A DNA stretch of 6,926 bases, from the NCBI GenBank assembly GCA_946415665.1, contig CAMKTI010000093.1:1-6926 (forward strand). The letters run 5' to 3'. The notes under the pieces were generated by a model. That model worked only from the letters and a program-made list of their open reading frames with translations, did no database searches and was not told where the DNA came from. Position numbers and translations under genes: made by a program. Of the stretch, positions 1 to 6,316 are shown one piece after another (the stretch's first letter is position 1; each line of letters opens with the position of its first letter). Source of the DNA: an uncultured Clostridia bacterium (GTDB lineage: Bacteria > Bacillota > Clostridia > Lachnospirales > CAMVHY01).

Positions 1-9
1 ATTTTATTT

Positions 10-21
10 CCTTCTCCCTTT
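10..21 (-). promoter_or_regulatory. Possible ribosome binding site of a minus-strand gene starting just left of the window
   Basis: On the minus strand this purine-rich stretch reads AAAGGGAGAAGG, followed by AAATAAAAT to the window edge. If the next base on the minus strand is G, an ATG would lie 7 bases beyond the site, a normal spacing. A TATAAT-like hexamer on the same strand (44-49) could be its -10, but no good -35 is visible. This is inference from a short signal; no coding sequence is visible. Confidence 0.3.
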
Positions 22-87
22 CATTCATTTTTTATCCACTTATATTATATATCTTTATATCTTCTAATTTTGTCTATACTATCTAAC

Positions 88-102
88 AAAAGTTAAACTT
101 TT
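88..102. repeat. Perfect 7-bp palindrome in the leader, possible operator
   Basis: AAAAGTT and AACTTTT flank a single central A. The site overlaps a possible plus-strand promoter (TTGTCT at 70-75, TTAAAC at 93-98, 17-base spacing), so a repressor binding here could block it. Short A/T palindromes are common in DNA this AT-rich, so this is only a candidate. Confidence 0.25.
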
Positions 103-147
103 AAATATAAAGTCACAAATTAAAAATAAAGAAATATCAAAAATATA

Positions 148-177
148 AGATCATGATTTAAAATCACGATCTTTTTT
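148..177 (+). terminator. Rho-independent terminator or attenuator ahead of the transport operon
   Basis: AGATCATGAT (148-157) pairs with ATCACGATCT (163-172), with one mismatch and a 5-base TTAAA loop, followed on the plus strand by a T run (172-177). No plus-strand gene is visible to its left. It either ends a transcript from outside the window, ends a short RNA started near 105, or attenuates the operon from 272 on. No T-box, TPP or other riboswitch consensus was recognised before it. Confidence 0.6.
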
Positions 178-254
178 GCTTTAAAAATAAATATTATGGC
201 GAAAAAATATTTTTTTTAATAAGATTATGTTAAACTCGAGAAAAATATTTTAAT

Positions 255-260
255 AGGAGG
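255..260 (+). promoter_or_regulatory. Ribosome binding site deciding the first start
   Basis: A consensus AGGAGG lies 2 bases before the ATG at 263 and 11 bases before the in-frame ATG at 272. Two bases is too close for normal initiation, so 272 is the better start although its spacing is rather long. Confidence 0.75.
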
Positions 261-271
261 AAATGTTTTTA

Positions 272-1771
272 ATGCGAAAAATTTTTTTGTTGTTGTTTTG
301 TATTTTAAGTTTTGTCGCGATTATTTTCTGTGGATTTGATTTTAAAAAAAAAGATTTTGTTGTCGGATTTGATGCAGAATTTCCGCCATATGGTTATAAA
401 AATGAAGATGGAGATTATGTTGGATTTGATTTAGATTTAGCTGAAAAAGTTTGTGACTTGAATGGTTGGAATTTAATCAAGCAGCCAATTGATTGGAATG
501 CAAAAGATATGGAGTTGCAAGCGGGAAATATAGATTGTATCTGGAATGGATTTTCAATTAATGGTCGCGAAGATAAATATACTTGGAGTGTACCATATGT
601 AAATAATTCGCAAGTTGTGGTTGTTAAATCTAATTCAGGAATTAAAAAACTGGATGATTTAGAAAATAAAGTTGTGGCGGTGCAAAATGGAAGTTCGGCT
701 TTTGCGCTTTTTAGAGGCGAAAATTTAGAAGAAAAAAATATTGCGCTCGAAAAAAAATTTAAAGATTTGGTTTTAGTTGAAGATTATAATAATGCGTTTT
801 TAAATTTGGAATCAGGTGTAATTGATGCGATTTGTCTAGATTTTGGGGTTGCAAATTATGAAGTTAAATCGCGCGGAGATAAATTTATTATTTTGTCAGA
901 ATGTTTGTCGCAGGAAAAATATGGCATAGGTTTTTTAAAAGGAAATTATGAATTAAGAGATAAAGTTCAGGCAGGTTTATTTAAGCTTTTAAAGAACGGA
1001 GAATTTTTGAAGACGGCAAAAAAATATGGCTTAGAAGATAGTATTTGTTTGAATGAAAACGATATTGTGCAAGAAAATAAAAATTTAGGCTTAGAAAAAA
1101 ATTTATTTAGCGAAATATTTGAGACAGCGAAAAATATTTTGCCGGGATTTTATAAATCGTGTTTGATATTTATTTTGACTATTTTATTTTCGTTGCCATT
1201 AGGATTATTTATAGCTTTTGCAAGAATGTCGAAGATAAAATTTTTAAGTTTAATAACTAAGTTTTATATAAGTATCATGCGTGGGACACCGTTAATTTTG
1301 CAGTTATTATTATTTTTTTATGGACCATATTTTTTATTTGGATTTAAAATTAATTTGGCATATAGATTTTGGGCTGTGATTATTGGATTTGTTGTGAATT
1401 ACGCGGCTTATTTTGCTGAAATTTATCGTGGCGGAATAAAATCGATTTCGAAAGGGCAATACGAAGCAGCAGAAATTTTAGGTTATAGCAAATCGCAATG
1501 TTTTTTAAGAATAATTTTGCCTCAGGTATTAAGAAATATTTCACCTGCGATTACGAATGAAATTATTGTTTTGATAAAAGATACGTCGTTAGCGTTTGCA
1601 GTTTCGTATGGAGAAATGTTTGCGCTCGCAAAAGAAATTTCTGCAACGAAGACAAGTGTGTTGCCATTGTTTGTTGCCGGACTTTTTTATTATATTTTTA
1701 ATTTTATTGTGGAGTGCGTAATGAATTTGCTGGAAAATAAAATTGATTATTTAAAGGGGCGAAAAAAATGA
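272..1771 (+). CDS. Amino-acid ABC transporter, substrate-binding protein fused to permease
   Basis: This protein should capture a polar amino acid outside the membrane and pass it through the permease half of the same chain, powered by the ATPase encoded next. Numbering from the ATG at 263 (502 residues): a hydrophobic export/anchor segment at about 7-24, a family-3 type binding domain at about 31-260, and a membrane domain from about 290 to 490. In the binding domain, EFPPYGY and GFDLDLA are typical. R102 in SINGRED and D193 in AICLDFG sit where family members hold the carboxylate and amino group of the ligand. The permease carries the ATPase-contact EAA loop (E401-A402-A403, G407, L419-P420). 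Fused binding protein/permease chains are known in Gram-positive bacteria. The hydrophobic segment has no clean lipobox (IIFC), so it may stay as an anchor. The specific amino acid cannot be read from sequence. The ATG at 263 is an alternative start. Confidence 0.93.
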   Translation: MRKIFLLLFCILSFVAIIFCGFDFKKKDFVVGFDAEFPPYGYKNEDGDYVGFDLDLAEKVCDLNGWNLIKQPIDWNAKDMELQAGNIDCIWNGFSINGREDKYTWSVPYVNNSQVVVVKSNSGIKKLDDLENKVVAVQNGSSAFALFRGENLEEKNIALEKKFKDLVLVEDYNNAFLNLESGVIDAICLDFGVANYEVKSRGDKFIILSECLSQEKYGIGFLKGNYELRDKVQAGLFKLLKNGEFLKTAKKYGLEDSICLNENDIVQENKNLGLEKNLFSEIFETAKNILPGFYKSCLIFILTILFSLPLGLFIAFARMSKIKFLSLITKFYISIMRGTPLILQLLLFFYGPYFLFGFKINLAYRFWAVIIGFVVNYAAYFAEIYRGGIKSISKGQYEAAEILGYSKSQCFLRIILPQVLRNISPAITNEIIVLIKDTSLAFAVSYGEMFALAKEISATKTSVLPLFVAGLFYYIFNFIVECVMNLLENKIDYLKGRKK

Positions 1772-2508
1772 GTTTGTTTGAGGCAAAAGATATAAGTAAA
1801 TTTTTTGGTAAGAAAAAAGTTTTGGATGAAATAAATTTTAGTTTGGTTGAAAATGAAATAGTTTGTGTTTTAGGTCCGTCTGGCGCAGGAAAATCTACTT
1901 TATTAAGATGCTTAGCAGGGTTAGAAAATTTTGATTTCGGTTGTTTATATTTAGATGGAAAAAAAATTTTGGATGCGCAAGAAAAAATAAAAAATAATTT
2001 AAAAGAATTGCATGATATGATCGGATTTGTTTTTCAGGATTTTAATTTATTTCCGCATTTTGATGTTTATAAAAATATTTGTGATGCGGCGATTAAAATA
2101 AAAAAATTTGATAAAAGAAAAGTTTACGAACAAGCGGATTTGTTATTAAATAAATTTGGTTTAACTGAGAAAAAAAATTTTTATGTACATGAATTATCTG
2201 GCGGACAAAAACAAAGAGTTGCGATTGCAAGAAGTTTGATTTTAAATCCAGAGATAATTTTTTTTGATGAGCCGACAAGTGCGCTTGACAATGAATTAAA
2301 AAAAGAAATCGTAATGATATTAAAAGATATTTTACGCGAGAAAAAAATTAAAAGTATGTTGATAGTGACGCATGAAATAGAATTTGCGCGAGAAATAGCA
2401 GATAAAATAATTTTTATGGACGCCGGAAAAATAATCGAAGAAGGGGCGGATATTATAAATAATCCGAAAAGTGAACGCATGAGATTATTTTTAAAAAAAA
2501 TAAATTAG
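1768..2508 (+). CDS. Amino-acid ABC transporter ATP-binding protein
   Basis: This cytoplasmic ATPase drives the fused binding-protein/permease encoded just upstream. Its start overlaps the previous stop as ATGA, with AAAGGGG 8 bases before the ATG, which implies translational coupling. All motifs are intact in 246 residues, the usual length for the family: Walker A GPSGAGKST at 36-44, Q-loop Q90 within FVFQDFNLFP, signature LSGGQ at 143-147, Walker B IIFFDEP at 163-169 with D167 and E168, D-loop SALD at 171-174 and switch H202. The sequence is closest in style to GlnQ/HisP-type ATPases of polar amino-acid importers. Two copies would dimerise below the permease. A gene symbol such as glnQ is not given because the substrate is unknown. 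Confidence 0.95.
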   Translation: MSLFEAKDISKFFGKKKVLDEINFSLVENEIVCVLGPSGAGKSTLLRCLAGLENFDFGCLYLDGKKILDAQEKIKNNLKELHDMIGFVFQDFNLFPHFDVYKNICDAAIKIKKFDKRKVYEQADLLLNKFGLTEKKNFYVHELSGGQKQRVAIARSLILNPEIIFFDEPTSALDNELKKEIVMILKDILREKKIKSMLIVTHEIEFAREIADKIIFMDAGKIIEEGADIINNPKSERMRLFLKKIN

Positions 2509-2512
2509 ACTT

Positions 2513-2520
2513 GGAGTGAG
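2513..2520 (+). promoter_or_regulatory. Ribosome binding site of thiT (TTG start)
   Basis: GGAGTGAG follows the ATPase stop codon. The GGAG ends 9 bases before the TTG at 2526. No ATG fits: the first in-frame ATG is 26 codons in and would delete the first membrane segment. Confidence 0.75.
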
Positions 2521-2525
2521 TTTTT

Positions 2526-3071
2526 TTGAAGGGCAAAGTTACGGCGCGAGCAGGAATTTTTGTTGCACTCGGAGTTTTATTTTCGCAAATAGAAATTTTT
2601 AAAATGCCACAAGGTGGATCTGTAAATTTATGCAGTAGTTTATTTTTTGTTTTGCCAGGATATTTTTTTGGATTTAAAATTGGATTAATTGCAGGAATTA
2701 TTGGAGGTTTAACGGATTTTTTTTTGAATCCGTTTGTTTTGCATCCGGCTCAATTTTTATTAGATTATATTTTTGCGTTTGGTTTTTTAGGAATTGGTGG
2801 CAGCTTATTTTATAAATCAAAAAAAAAATATTTTAGTTTGACGACAAGTTATTTAATTGCGATGTTCTTGAAGTTTATTTGTCATTTTTTGTCCGGTATT
2901 ATTTTTTTTGCCAGTTATGCACCTGAAAACATGAACGCTTTTTTATATTCTTTTATTTATAACTTTTCTTATATGTCTCCCGAAGTGATTTTAACTCTTG
3001 CCTGCATAAATATTCCTGTCATAAAAAAATTTTTAATTAGCTTCGAAACAAAAAAAACGCCGGAAATATAA
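2526..3071 (+). CDS. thiT: Thiamine transporter substrate-binding subunit (ThiT, ECF S component)
   Basis: ThiT is the membrane S component that binds thiamine and works with a shared energy-coupling module (EcfA, EcfA', EcfT), none of which is encoded here. The 181 residues are very hydrophobic with about six membrane segments, as in the family. Family hallmarks are PQGGSV at 28-33, HPAQFLLDYIFAFG at 73-86, and H120-FLSGIIFFASYAPENM. From remembered Lactococcus lactis ThiT, ligand residues H125, Y146 and N151 match H120, Y141 and N146 at a constant offset of five. E84 appears as D80 and W133 as F128. The start is TTG, 17 bases after the ATPase stop, so it is probably in the same operon. No TPP riboswitch is seen before it or in the leader, which is unusual for a thiamine gene. 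A related vitamin is possible but less likely. Confidence 0.86.
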   Translation: MKGKVTARAGIFVALGVLFSQIEIFKMPQGGSVNLCSSLFFVLPGYFFGFKIGLIAGIIGGLTDFFLNPFVLHPAQFLLDYIFAFGFLGIGGSLFYKSKKKYFSLTTSYLIAMFLKFICHFLSGIIFFASYAPENMNAFLYSFIYNFSYMSPEVILTLACINIPVIKKFLISFETKKTPEI

Positions 3072-3089
3072 ATTTTCTTCGGCGTTTTT
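3053..3089. terminator. Bidirectional rho-independent terminator between convergent operons
   Basis: AAAAACGCCG (3053-3062) pairs with CGGCGTTTTT (3080-3089). The stem is extended inside by GAAA (3063-3066) with TTTC (3074-3077) across a two-base bulge. The T run on the plus strand and the A run before the stem let it act both ways, for thiT on the left and the prepilin peptidase gene on the right. It overlaps the last codons of thiT. Confidence 0.88.
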
Positions 3090-3107
3090 AATTTATTTAT
3101 ATTTAAA

Positions 3108-3791
3108 TCAAACTAAAAACAAAAAATTTTTATACCATGCCATTATCTCTTCGCCACAAAAAAAATTTATCGCCATACTTGTACATATATACGGAGCAAA
3201 GGCAATACAATCACAAAAATTTTTTTTCTTAAACAAAATCATCAGGCAAGAAATAATCGCTGCGCTAAATACAGCCATAAAAAAAACCAAAAAATTATTT
3301 TTATAGCCAAAAACAAATCCTGATATCGCAATTAATTTTATATCAGCTAAACCAAAACTTTCTCTTCTAAAAAAATTTATTAGCAACATAAAAATACTTA
3401 TCAAAAAAAATCCTAGAACACGCTCAAAAAAAATTATTTTATTAAAACCAAGCGCATATAAAATCAAACTTAAAAATCCTAAAAAAAATATTATCTCATC
3501 AAAAATAAACATAAAATAAAAATCCGTCGCACTTATTATTATCAAGCAACATAAAAATAAAAATCCAAAAATAAAAATCAAACTAAAACCAAATTTTAAA
3601 TAACATAAACTGAAAAACAATCCCGCTAAAATTTTTGCCAACAAAAAAATACAAACCAGAGATTTTTTTTTATAAAAATCACTGGCTATTAAATTTTCCC
3701 CCTTTAAAATATCATCAAACATTCTTTTTATCACGCTAATCAAAATTTCTCCGAATAAAAAGCCAAACAAAAAAAATATTAAACCCGACAT
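3108..3791 (-). CDS. Prepilin peptidase, A24 family (short PilD-like form)
   Basis: This is a membrane aspartyl protease that cleaves the leader of type IV prepilins at the inner face of the membrane. The 227 residues are mostly membrane segments. The two expected catalytic aspartates are D90 (ISATDFYFMFIFDEI, the family D-x7-D pattern) and D150 (SFGLADIKLIA, the place of the GxGD motif). The end, AFAPYI...GEEIMAWY, matches the family C-terminal pattern. The N-terminus FFLFGFLFGEILISVIKRM resembles the first PilD segment, but the cytoplasmic zinc domain with paired CxxC motifs is missing, so N-methylation is doubtful. Here the second site reads GLAD rather than GxGD. The gene follows pilT by 26 bases with only a weak GGGAA site. 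Its base composition is even more AT-rich than pilT. Confidence 0.82.
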   Translation of the reverse strand: MSGLIFFLFGFLFGEILISVIKRMFDDILKGENLIASDFYKKKSLVCIFLLAKILAGLFFSLCYLKFGFSLIFIFGFLFLCCLIIISATDFYFMFIFDEIIFFLGFLSLILYALGFNKIIFFERVLGFFLISIFMLLINFFRRESFGLADIKLIAISGFVFGYKNNFLVFFMAVFSAAIISCLMILFKKKNFCDCIAFAPYICTSMAINFFCGEEIMAWYKNFLFLV

Positions 3792-3817
3792 TTTAATTCC
3801 CGTCCGTTTAAATCAAA

Positions 3818-4870
3818 TTAATTTAAAAAATACTGTTCAAATTCACTTTTATCATTGCAATATTTCAAACCATCATCATAATTAATTTTTTTTTGCTTCA
3901 CCAAATCAAAAATATTTTTCTCAAGCGTATTCATTCCGTCATTTAAACCCATTTGCATTAACGATTTTATTTCATGCAATTTATTATTTCTTATCAAATT
4001 TAAAATTGCCTCCGTTCCAATTAAACATTCAAAAGCTGCACTTCTAAAACCAAAATTATTTTTTATTAAGACTTGCGAAATAATCCCACGCAAACAAAAA
4101 CTTAATTGCGTACGAATTTGATCCTGACTTTCTTTTGGATATGCATCAATAATTCTATTAATACTTTTCATTGCTCCCATCGTATGCAAACTCGATAAAA
4201 CTAAATGCCCTGTTTCAGCAGCAGTTATAACCGCTTTAATAGTTTCTAAATCTCGCATCTCACCAACTAAAATTACATCAGGATCTTCTCTTAATGCTGA
4301 CCGCAAAGCTAAATTAAAACTTTTTACATCGGTACTTATTTCTCTTTGATGCACAAGCGATTTTTCGTGACTAAAAATATATTCAATCGGATCCTCAATA
4401 GTCAAAATATGCTTGGCATAATTTTGGTTTATAAAATTTATCATCGCTGCCAAACTCGTTGTTTTTCCTGAACCTGTCGGACCAGTCACTAAAATTAATC
4501 CGTTTGGCTGAGCCAATAATTTTTTCGTTATCTCAGGCAAGCCAAGTTCATTTAAATCCGGAATTTTATTTTTTAATAATCTCACAGCTGCACAAAAATT
4601 ATTTTTTTGCTTATAAACATTTATTCTCAAACGTAAATTATTTTCAGCCTCATAACAAAAATCCAAATCAAAACCATTTTTTAATTTTTCATTTTGCTCC
4701 GGCGTCAATAATTTCAAAATCATATCCACATTTTTTTTAAAATCATAATCAAAATCACTTATAAAAAGTTCACCGTTTTTGCGAAACACTGGTGGCGAAT
4801 CAAAACTTAAATGCAAATCAGAGCAATTATTTTTTTGCGCATAATCAATCAAATCAAAAAAAAGACTCAA
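3818..4870 (-). CDS. pilT: Type IV pilus retraction ATPase PilT
   Basis: PilT is a hexameric cytoplasmic ATPase that depolymerises type IV pili, driving twitching, adhesion and DNA uptake. Numbered from the TTG start (350 residues, the usual length), it has an N-terminal PAS-like domain (about 1-95), then Walker A GPTGSGKTT at 130-138, Asp box ILTIEDPIEY at 155-164, Walker B DVILVGEMRD at 198-207 and His box SSLHT with H229. AILNLIR at 288-294 corresponds to the AIRNLIR motif that marks PilT rather than the extension ATPase PilB. The TTG at 4870 is preferred because GAGGTGAT ends four bases before it. The in-frame GTG at 4879 lies inside that site and has no site of its own. No other pilus gene is visible except the prepilin peptidase downstream. 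Its first 52 codons are repeated at 6161-6316. Confidence 0.94.
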   Translation of the reverse strand: MSLFFDLIDYAQKNNCSDLHLSFDSPPVFRKNGELFISDFDYDFKKNVDMILKLLTPEQNEKLKNGFDLDFCYEAENNLRLRINVYKQKNNFCAAVRLLKNKIPDLNELGLPEITKKLLAQPNGLILVTGPTGSGKTTSLAAMINFINQNYAKHILTIEDPIEYIFSHEKSLVHQREISTDVKSFNLALRSALREDPDVILVGEMRDLETIKAVITAAETGHLVLSSLHTMGAMKSINRIIDAYPKESQDQIRTQLSFCLRGIISQVLIKNNFGFRSAAFECLIGTEAILNLIRNNKLHEIKSLMQMGLNDGMNTLEKNIFDLVKQKKINYDDGLKYCNDKSEFEQYFLN

Positions 4871-4888
4871 GATTATCACCTCGAGTCT
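4856..4888 (-). terminator. Terminator-like hairpin overlapping the pilT start
   Basis: In the minus-strand RNA, AGACTCGAG pairs with CTTGAGTCT (9 pairs, one G-U) around an 8-base loop, followed by an unbroken T run (8 with the last stem base). It lies 40 bases after the membrane-protein stop, so it can terminate that transcript. It also contains the pilT ribosome binding site and TTG codon, and the T run encodes pilT Phe-Phe residues. Read-through RNA would therefore have a masked pilT start. Confidence 0.62.
4875..4882 (-). promoter_or_regulatory. Ribosome binding site of pilT
   Basis: GAGGTGAT is an eight-base exact match to the complement of the 16S rRNA 3' end. It is followed by AATC and the TTG start; from GAGG to TTG is 8 bases. 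This decides the start against the GTG at 4879, which lies inside the site. Confidence 0.8.
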
Positions 4889-4916
4889 ATTTTATTAAAT
4901 TTATTTTTTATCACAA
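4889..4916 (-). promoter_or_regulatory. Possible weak promoter of pilT
   Basis: TTGTGA (4916-4911), 16 bases, then TAAAAT (4894-4889). Transcription would begin near 4882, at the ribosome binding site. Such RNA would lack the left arm of the hairpin and leave the pilT start open. Matches this loose are frequent in AT-rich DNA. Confidence 0.25.
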
Positions 4917-4928
4917 GAAACAATTTTT

Positions 4929-6056
4929 TCATTGTAAATCTTGATCTTGGGTTTTAACCGTTTTTTTAAAAATTAACGATTGTGAATTTTTATTACCACT
5001 TGTTTTAACTTTTAAGAGACTATTTTTTCCGGTCATTGGCTGATCAAAATCACCTTTTTCCTCTGCTTCCTCACTGTTTCTAATACAACATTCAATGCAT
5101 TTAACAGCAAGAGTCCATAAGTCAAAACCAATTACTGGTAAAGCAAAACCGACAGCAACCGGCAAAGCAAAAACTCCAGTGAAACTCAAAACAAAAAATG
5201 TGGCAACGGCAAGTATTCCCGTAACAATAACAAATTTGCGCCAACCGGATCTTAGTTCTTTATCGCCTCTATTTTCTTGTTCCTTCATCAAAAAATTTAA
5301 AGCACTAAGAGACGCAATAATAGACGGTATCCCTAAAATGAGGCTTAGACTGCATCCAATTATTCCGGCATTTCCCAAAATTATTAATGTAATTCCTCCT
5401 GACAAGAAAATTAATGGGAAAACAATGAATTTGAAAACTACTAAGATATCTGATATTGTTTCTGATCTATCTTCATCTTCATCTTCATCTCCAAGTTTAT
5501 ATTGATATTTCAACAAAGGATTACCCCAACCATCTACTCCATCTACTCCATCAGGTCCATCTATATAATACCTATCTGTCAGACTAAAAGTTCCAAAAAG
5601 ATGACTTGCACTTAAAAAACCAATTGCTTCAAAAATTCCAAGCGCCAACATTCCCCAAGCTAAAATTCCTGTCGCAATTAAAGCAGTAAAAGTTATTCCA
5701 ACAATAAAAGACAAAAGTACTAATATTTCTTTGGCTCTAACTAAAAATGTTTTAAAAAACCAGTCTGAATCTTGATTTTCAGATTCCGTATTTGACTCCG
5801 ATCTTCTCTCTAGCCTTATTTGACGCTGATATTCTTTTCTCTGGTTTTCAATTATCTTAGTCAAATTATCTTTTTTTTCTTTTTCTTTACTAATTTTTGG
5901 GCCTCTAAATTCTGATAATCTTGACTTTGACTTTGACTTTGGACTGGTTGTTGTTGAACTTTGTTTGACGCCAATGTCAAATGTTGGGCCATACAATCTT
6001 TTTTTGCTTCTCAAATTCGAAGCTGGCTTATTATCTTTGTTGCTATTTACTTGCAT
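4929..6056 (-). CDS. Unrecognised membrane protein with three hydrophobic hairpins
   Basis: I do not recognise this 375-residue protein. Residues 1-105 are hydrophilic and rich in Lys, Arg, Ser and Asn, with a likely helical charged stretch at about 56-90. Three hydrophobic pairs follow, at about 111-155, 205-254 and 275-318, each long enough for a membrane hairpin. The first two share an end pattern (GIFEAIGFLSAS and GIPSIIASLSAL), which hints at internal repetition. Between pairs one and two lies a loop with a DGPDGVDGVDG run (166-176) and an acidic DEDEDED run (190-196). The tail (319-375) has C320, C323 and C324, then a polar end. If the basic N-terminus is inside, all hydrophilic parts face the cytoplasm. 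ATG is preceded by AGGAGG at 10 bases and a strong promoter. Sampled stretches are richer in G+C (near 40%) than the pilus peptidase gene (near 23%), so a different origin is possible. A partial paralogue lies upstream. Confidence 0.8.
   Translation of the reverse strand: MQVNSNKDNKPASNLRSKKRLYGPTFDIGVKQSSTTTSPKSKSKSRLSEFRGPKISKEKEKKDNLTKIIENQRKEYQRQIRLERRSESNTESENQDSDWFFKTFLVRAKEILVLLSFIVGITFTALIATGILAWGMLALGIFEAIGFLSASHLFGTFSLTDRYYIDGPDGVDGVDGWGNPLLKYQYKLGDEDEDEDRSETISDILVVFKFIVFPLIFLSGGITLIILGNAGIIGCSLSLILGIPSIIASLSALNFLMKEQENRGDKELRSGWRKFVIVTGILAVATFFVLSFTGVFALPVAVGFALPVIGFDLWTLAVKCIECCIRNSEEAEEKGDFDQPMTGKNSLLKVKTSGNKNSQSLIFKKTVKTQDQDLQ
5471..5488. repeat. Tandem hexamer CTTCAT x3 in the membrane-protein gene
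   Basis: Three exact copies of CTTCAT on the plus strand. On the coding (minus) strand they give alternating Asp and Glu residues (190-196). The unit is two codons, so changes in copy number keep the frame. Confidence 0.85.
5530..5565. repeat. Tandem 9-mer, four units, in the membrane-protein gene
   Basis: Two exact CCATCTACT units, then CCATCAGGT and CCATCTATA. On the coding strand each gives an x-Asp-Gly triplet (IDG, PDG, VDG, VDG at 165-173; a fourth DG follows). The unit is three codons, so expansion or loss stays in frame. Confidence 0.85.
5923..5940. repeat. Tandem hexamer GACTTT x3 in the membrane-protein gene
   Basis: Three exact units that encode alternating Lys-Ser at residues 40-45 in the hydrophilic N-terminal region. 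Confidence 0.85.
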
Positions 6057-6066
6057 ATCAAAACAA

Positions 6067-6072
6067 CCTCCT
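6067..6072 (-). promoter_or_regulatory. Ribosome binding site of the 375-residue membrane protein
   Basis: A consensus AGGAGG on the minus strand, 10 bases before the ATG at 6056. It supports this start and the minus strand as coding. Confidence 0.85.
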
Positions 6073-6103
6073 AAAAATTTTTTTTATCTCTATAACATCA
6101 TAT

Positions 6104-6131
6104 ATTCTAACATTAAAAATAATAAAGTCAA
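6104..6131 (-). promoter_or_regulatory. Promoter of the 375-residue membrane-protein gene
   Basis: TTGACT (6131-6126), a 16-base spacer, then TAGAAT (6109-6104) preceded by TGT, an extended -10. Start of transcription would be near 6097, giving a leader of about 40 bases. It lies outside the duplicated segment, between the pilT remnant and the gene. Confidence 0.7.
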
Positions 6132-6139
6132 AATTTTTT

Positions 6140-6316
6140 TTAAATGAATAAAAAAAAATCCAAAATCATATCCACATTTTTTTTAAAATCATAATCAAAA
6201 TCACTTATAAAAAGTTCACCGTTTTTGCGAAACACTGGTGGCGAATCAAAACTTAAATGCAAATCAGAGCAATTATTTTTTTGCGCATAATCAATCAAAT
6301 CAAAAAAAAGACTCAA
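6140..6316 (-). pseudogene. Truncated pilT 5' fragment
   Basis: The first 52 codons of pilT, from the TTG start, are repeated exactly (6161-6316). They run past the repeat edge into six foreign codons (Asp-Phe-Phe-Leu-Phe-Ile) and a TAA. The GAGGTGAT site (6321-6328) and start are intact, so a 58-residue peptide with only part of the N-terminal domain could be made. It lacks every ATPase motif and cannot act as PilT. It is a by-product of the duplication unless it serves as flanking homology. Confidence 0.88.

Larger units (their letters stand above)
4715..5387 (-). repeat. Direct repeat, copy A (pilT start plus C-terminal part of membrane-protein gene)
   Basis: Bases 4715-5278 (564) are identical to 6161-6724 by line-by-line comparison, at a constant offset of 1446. 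Bases 5279-5387 match 6725-6833 with about 15 differences in 109. Nothing aligns beyond. This copy holds the first 52 codons of the intact pilT, the hairpin and the last third or so of the membrane-protein gene. Confidence 0.95.

Noticed and set aside
1..262. TPP riboswitch or T-box in the leader of the transport operon
   Set aside because: No THI-box core (CTGAGA / ACCTGAT) and no T-box AGGGTGG element is present; only a simple hairpin with a T run.
314..334. Lipoprotein signal in the binding-protein/permease
   Set aside because: The residues before the cysteine (IIFC) lack the small residue at -1 needed for a lipobox, so a membrane anchor is more likely.
2093..2480. Two minus-strand open frames opposite the ABC ATPase
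   Set aside because: They lie within a gene that has all its ATPase motifs; composition shadows.
4459..4740. Plus-strand open frame of 93 codons opposite pilT
   Set aside because: Antisense to an intact pilT with all motifs; no start signals of its own.
5095..5505. Plus-strand open frame of 136 codons opposite the membrane-protein gene, repeated at 6541-6840
   Set aside because: It is antisense to a gene with promoter, AGGAGG and membrane pattern. No ribosome binding site precedes it, and its repeat is only a consequence of the DNA duplication.
5530..5565. Calcium-binding EF-hand or dockerin-type site in the DG repeat
   Set aside because: The Asp-Gly triplets do not give the 12-residue loop with the needed spaced ligands; low-complexity repeat is the safer reading.
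5965..6147. Plus-strand open frame of 60 codons across the membrane-protein start
   Set aside because: It overlaps the promoter and start of the minus-strand gene and has no ribosome binding site.
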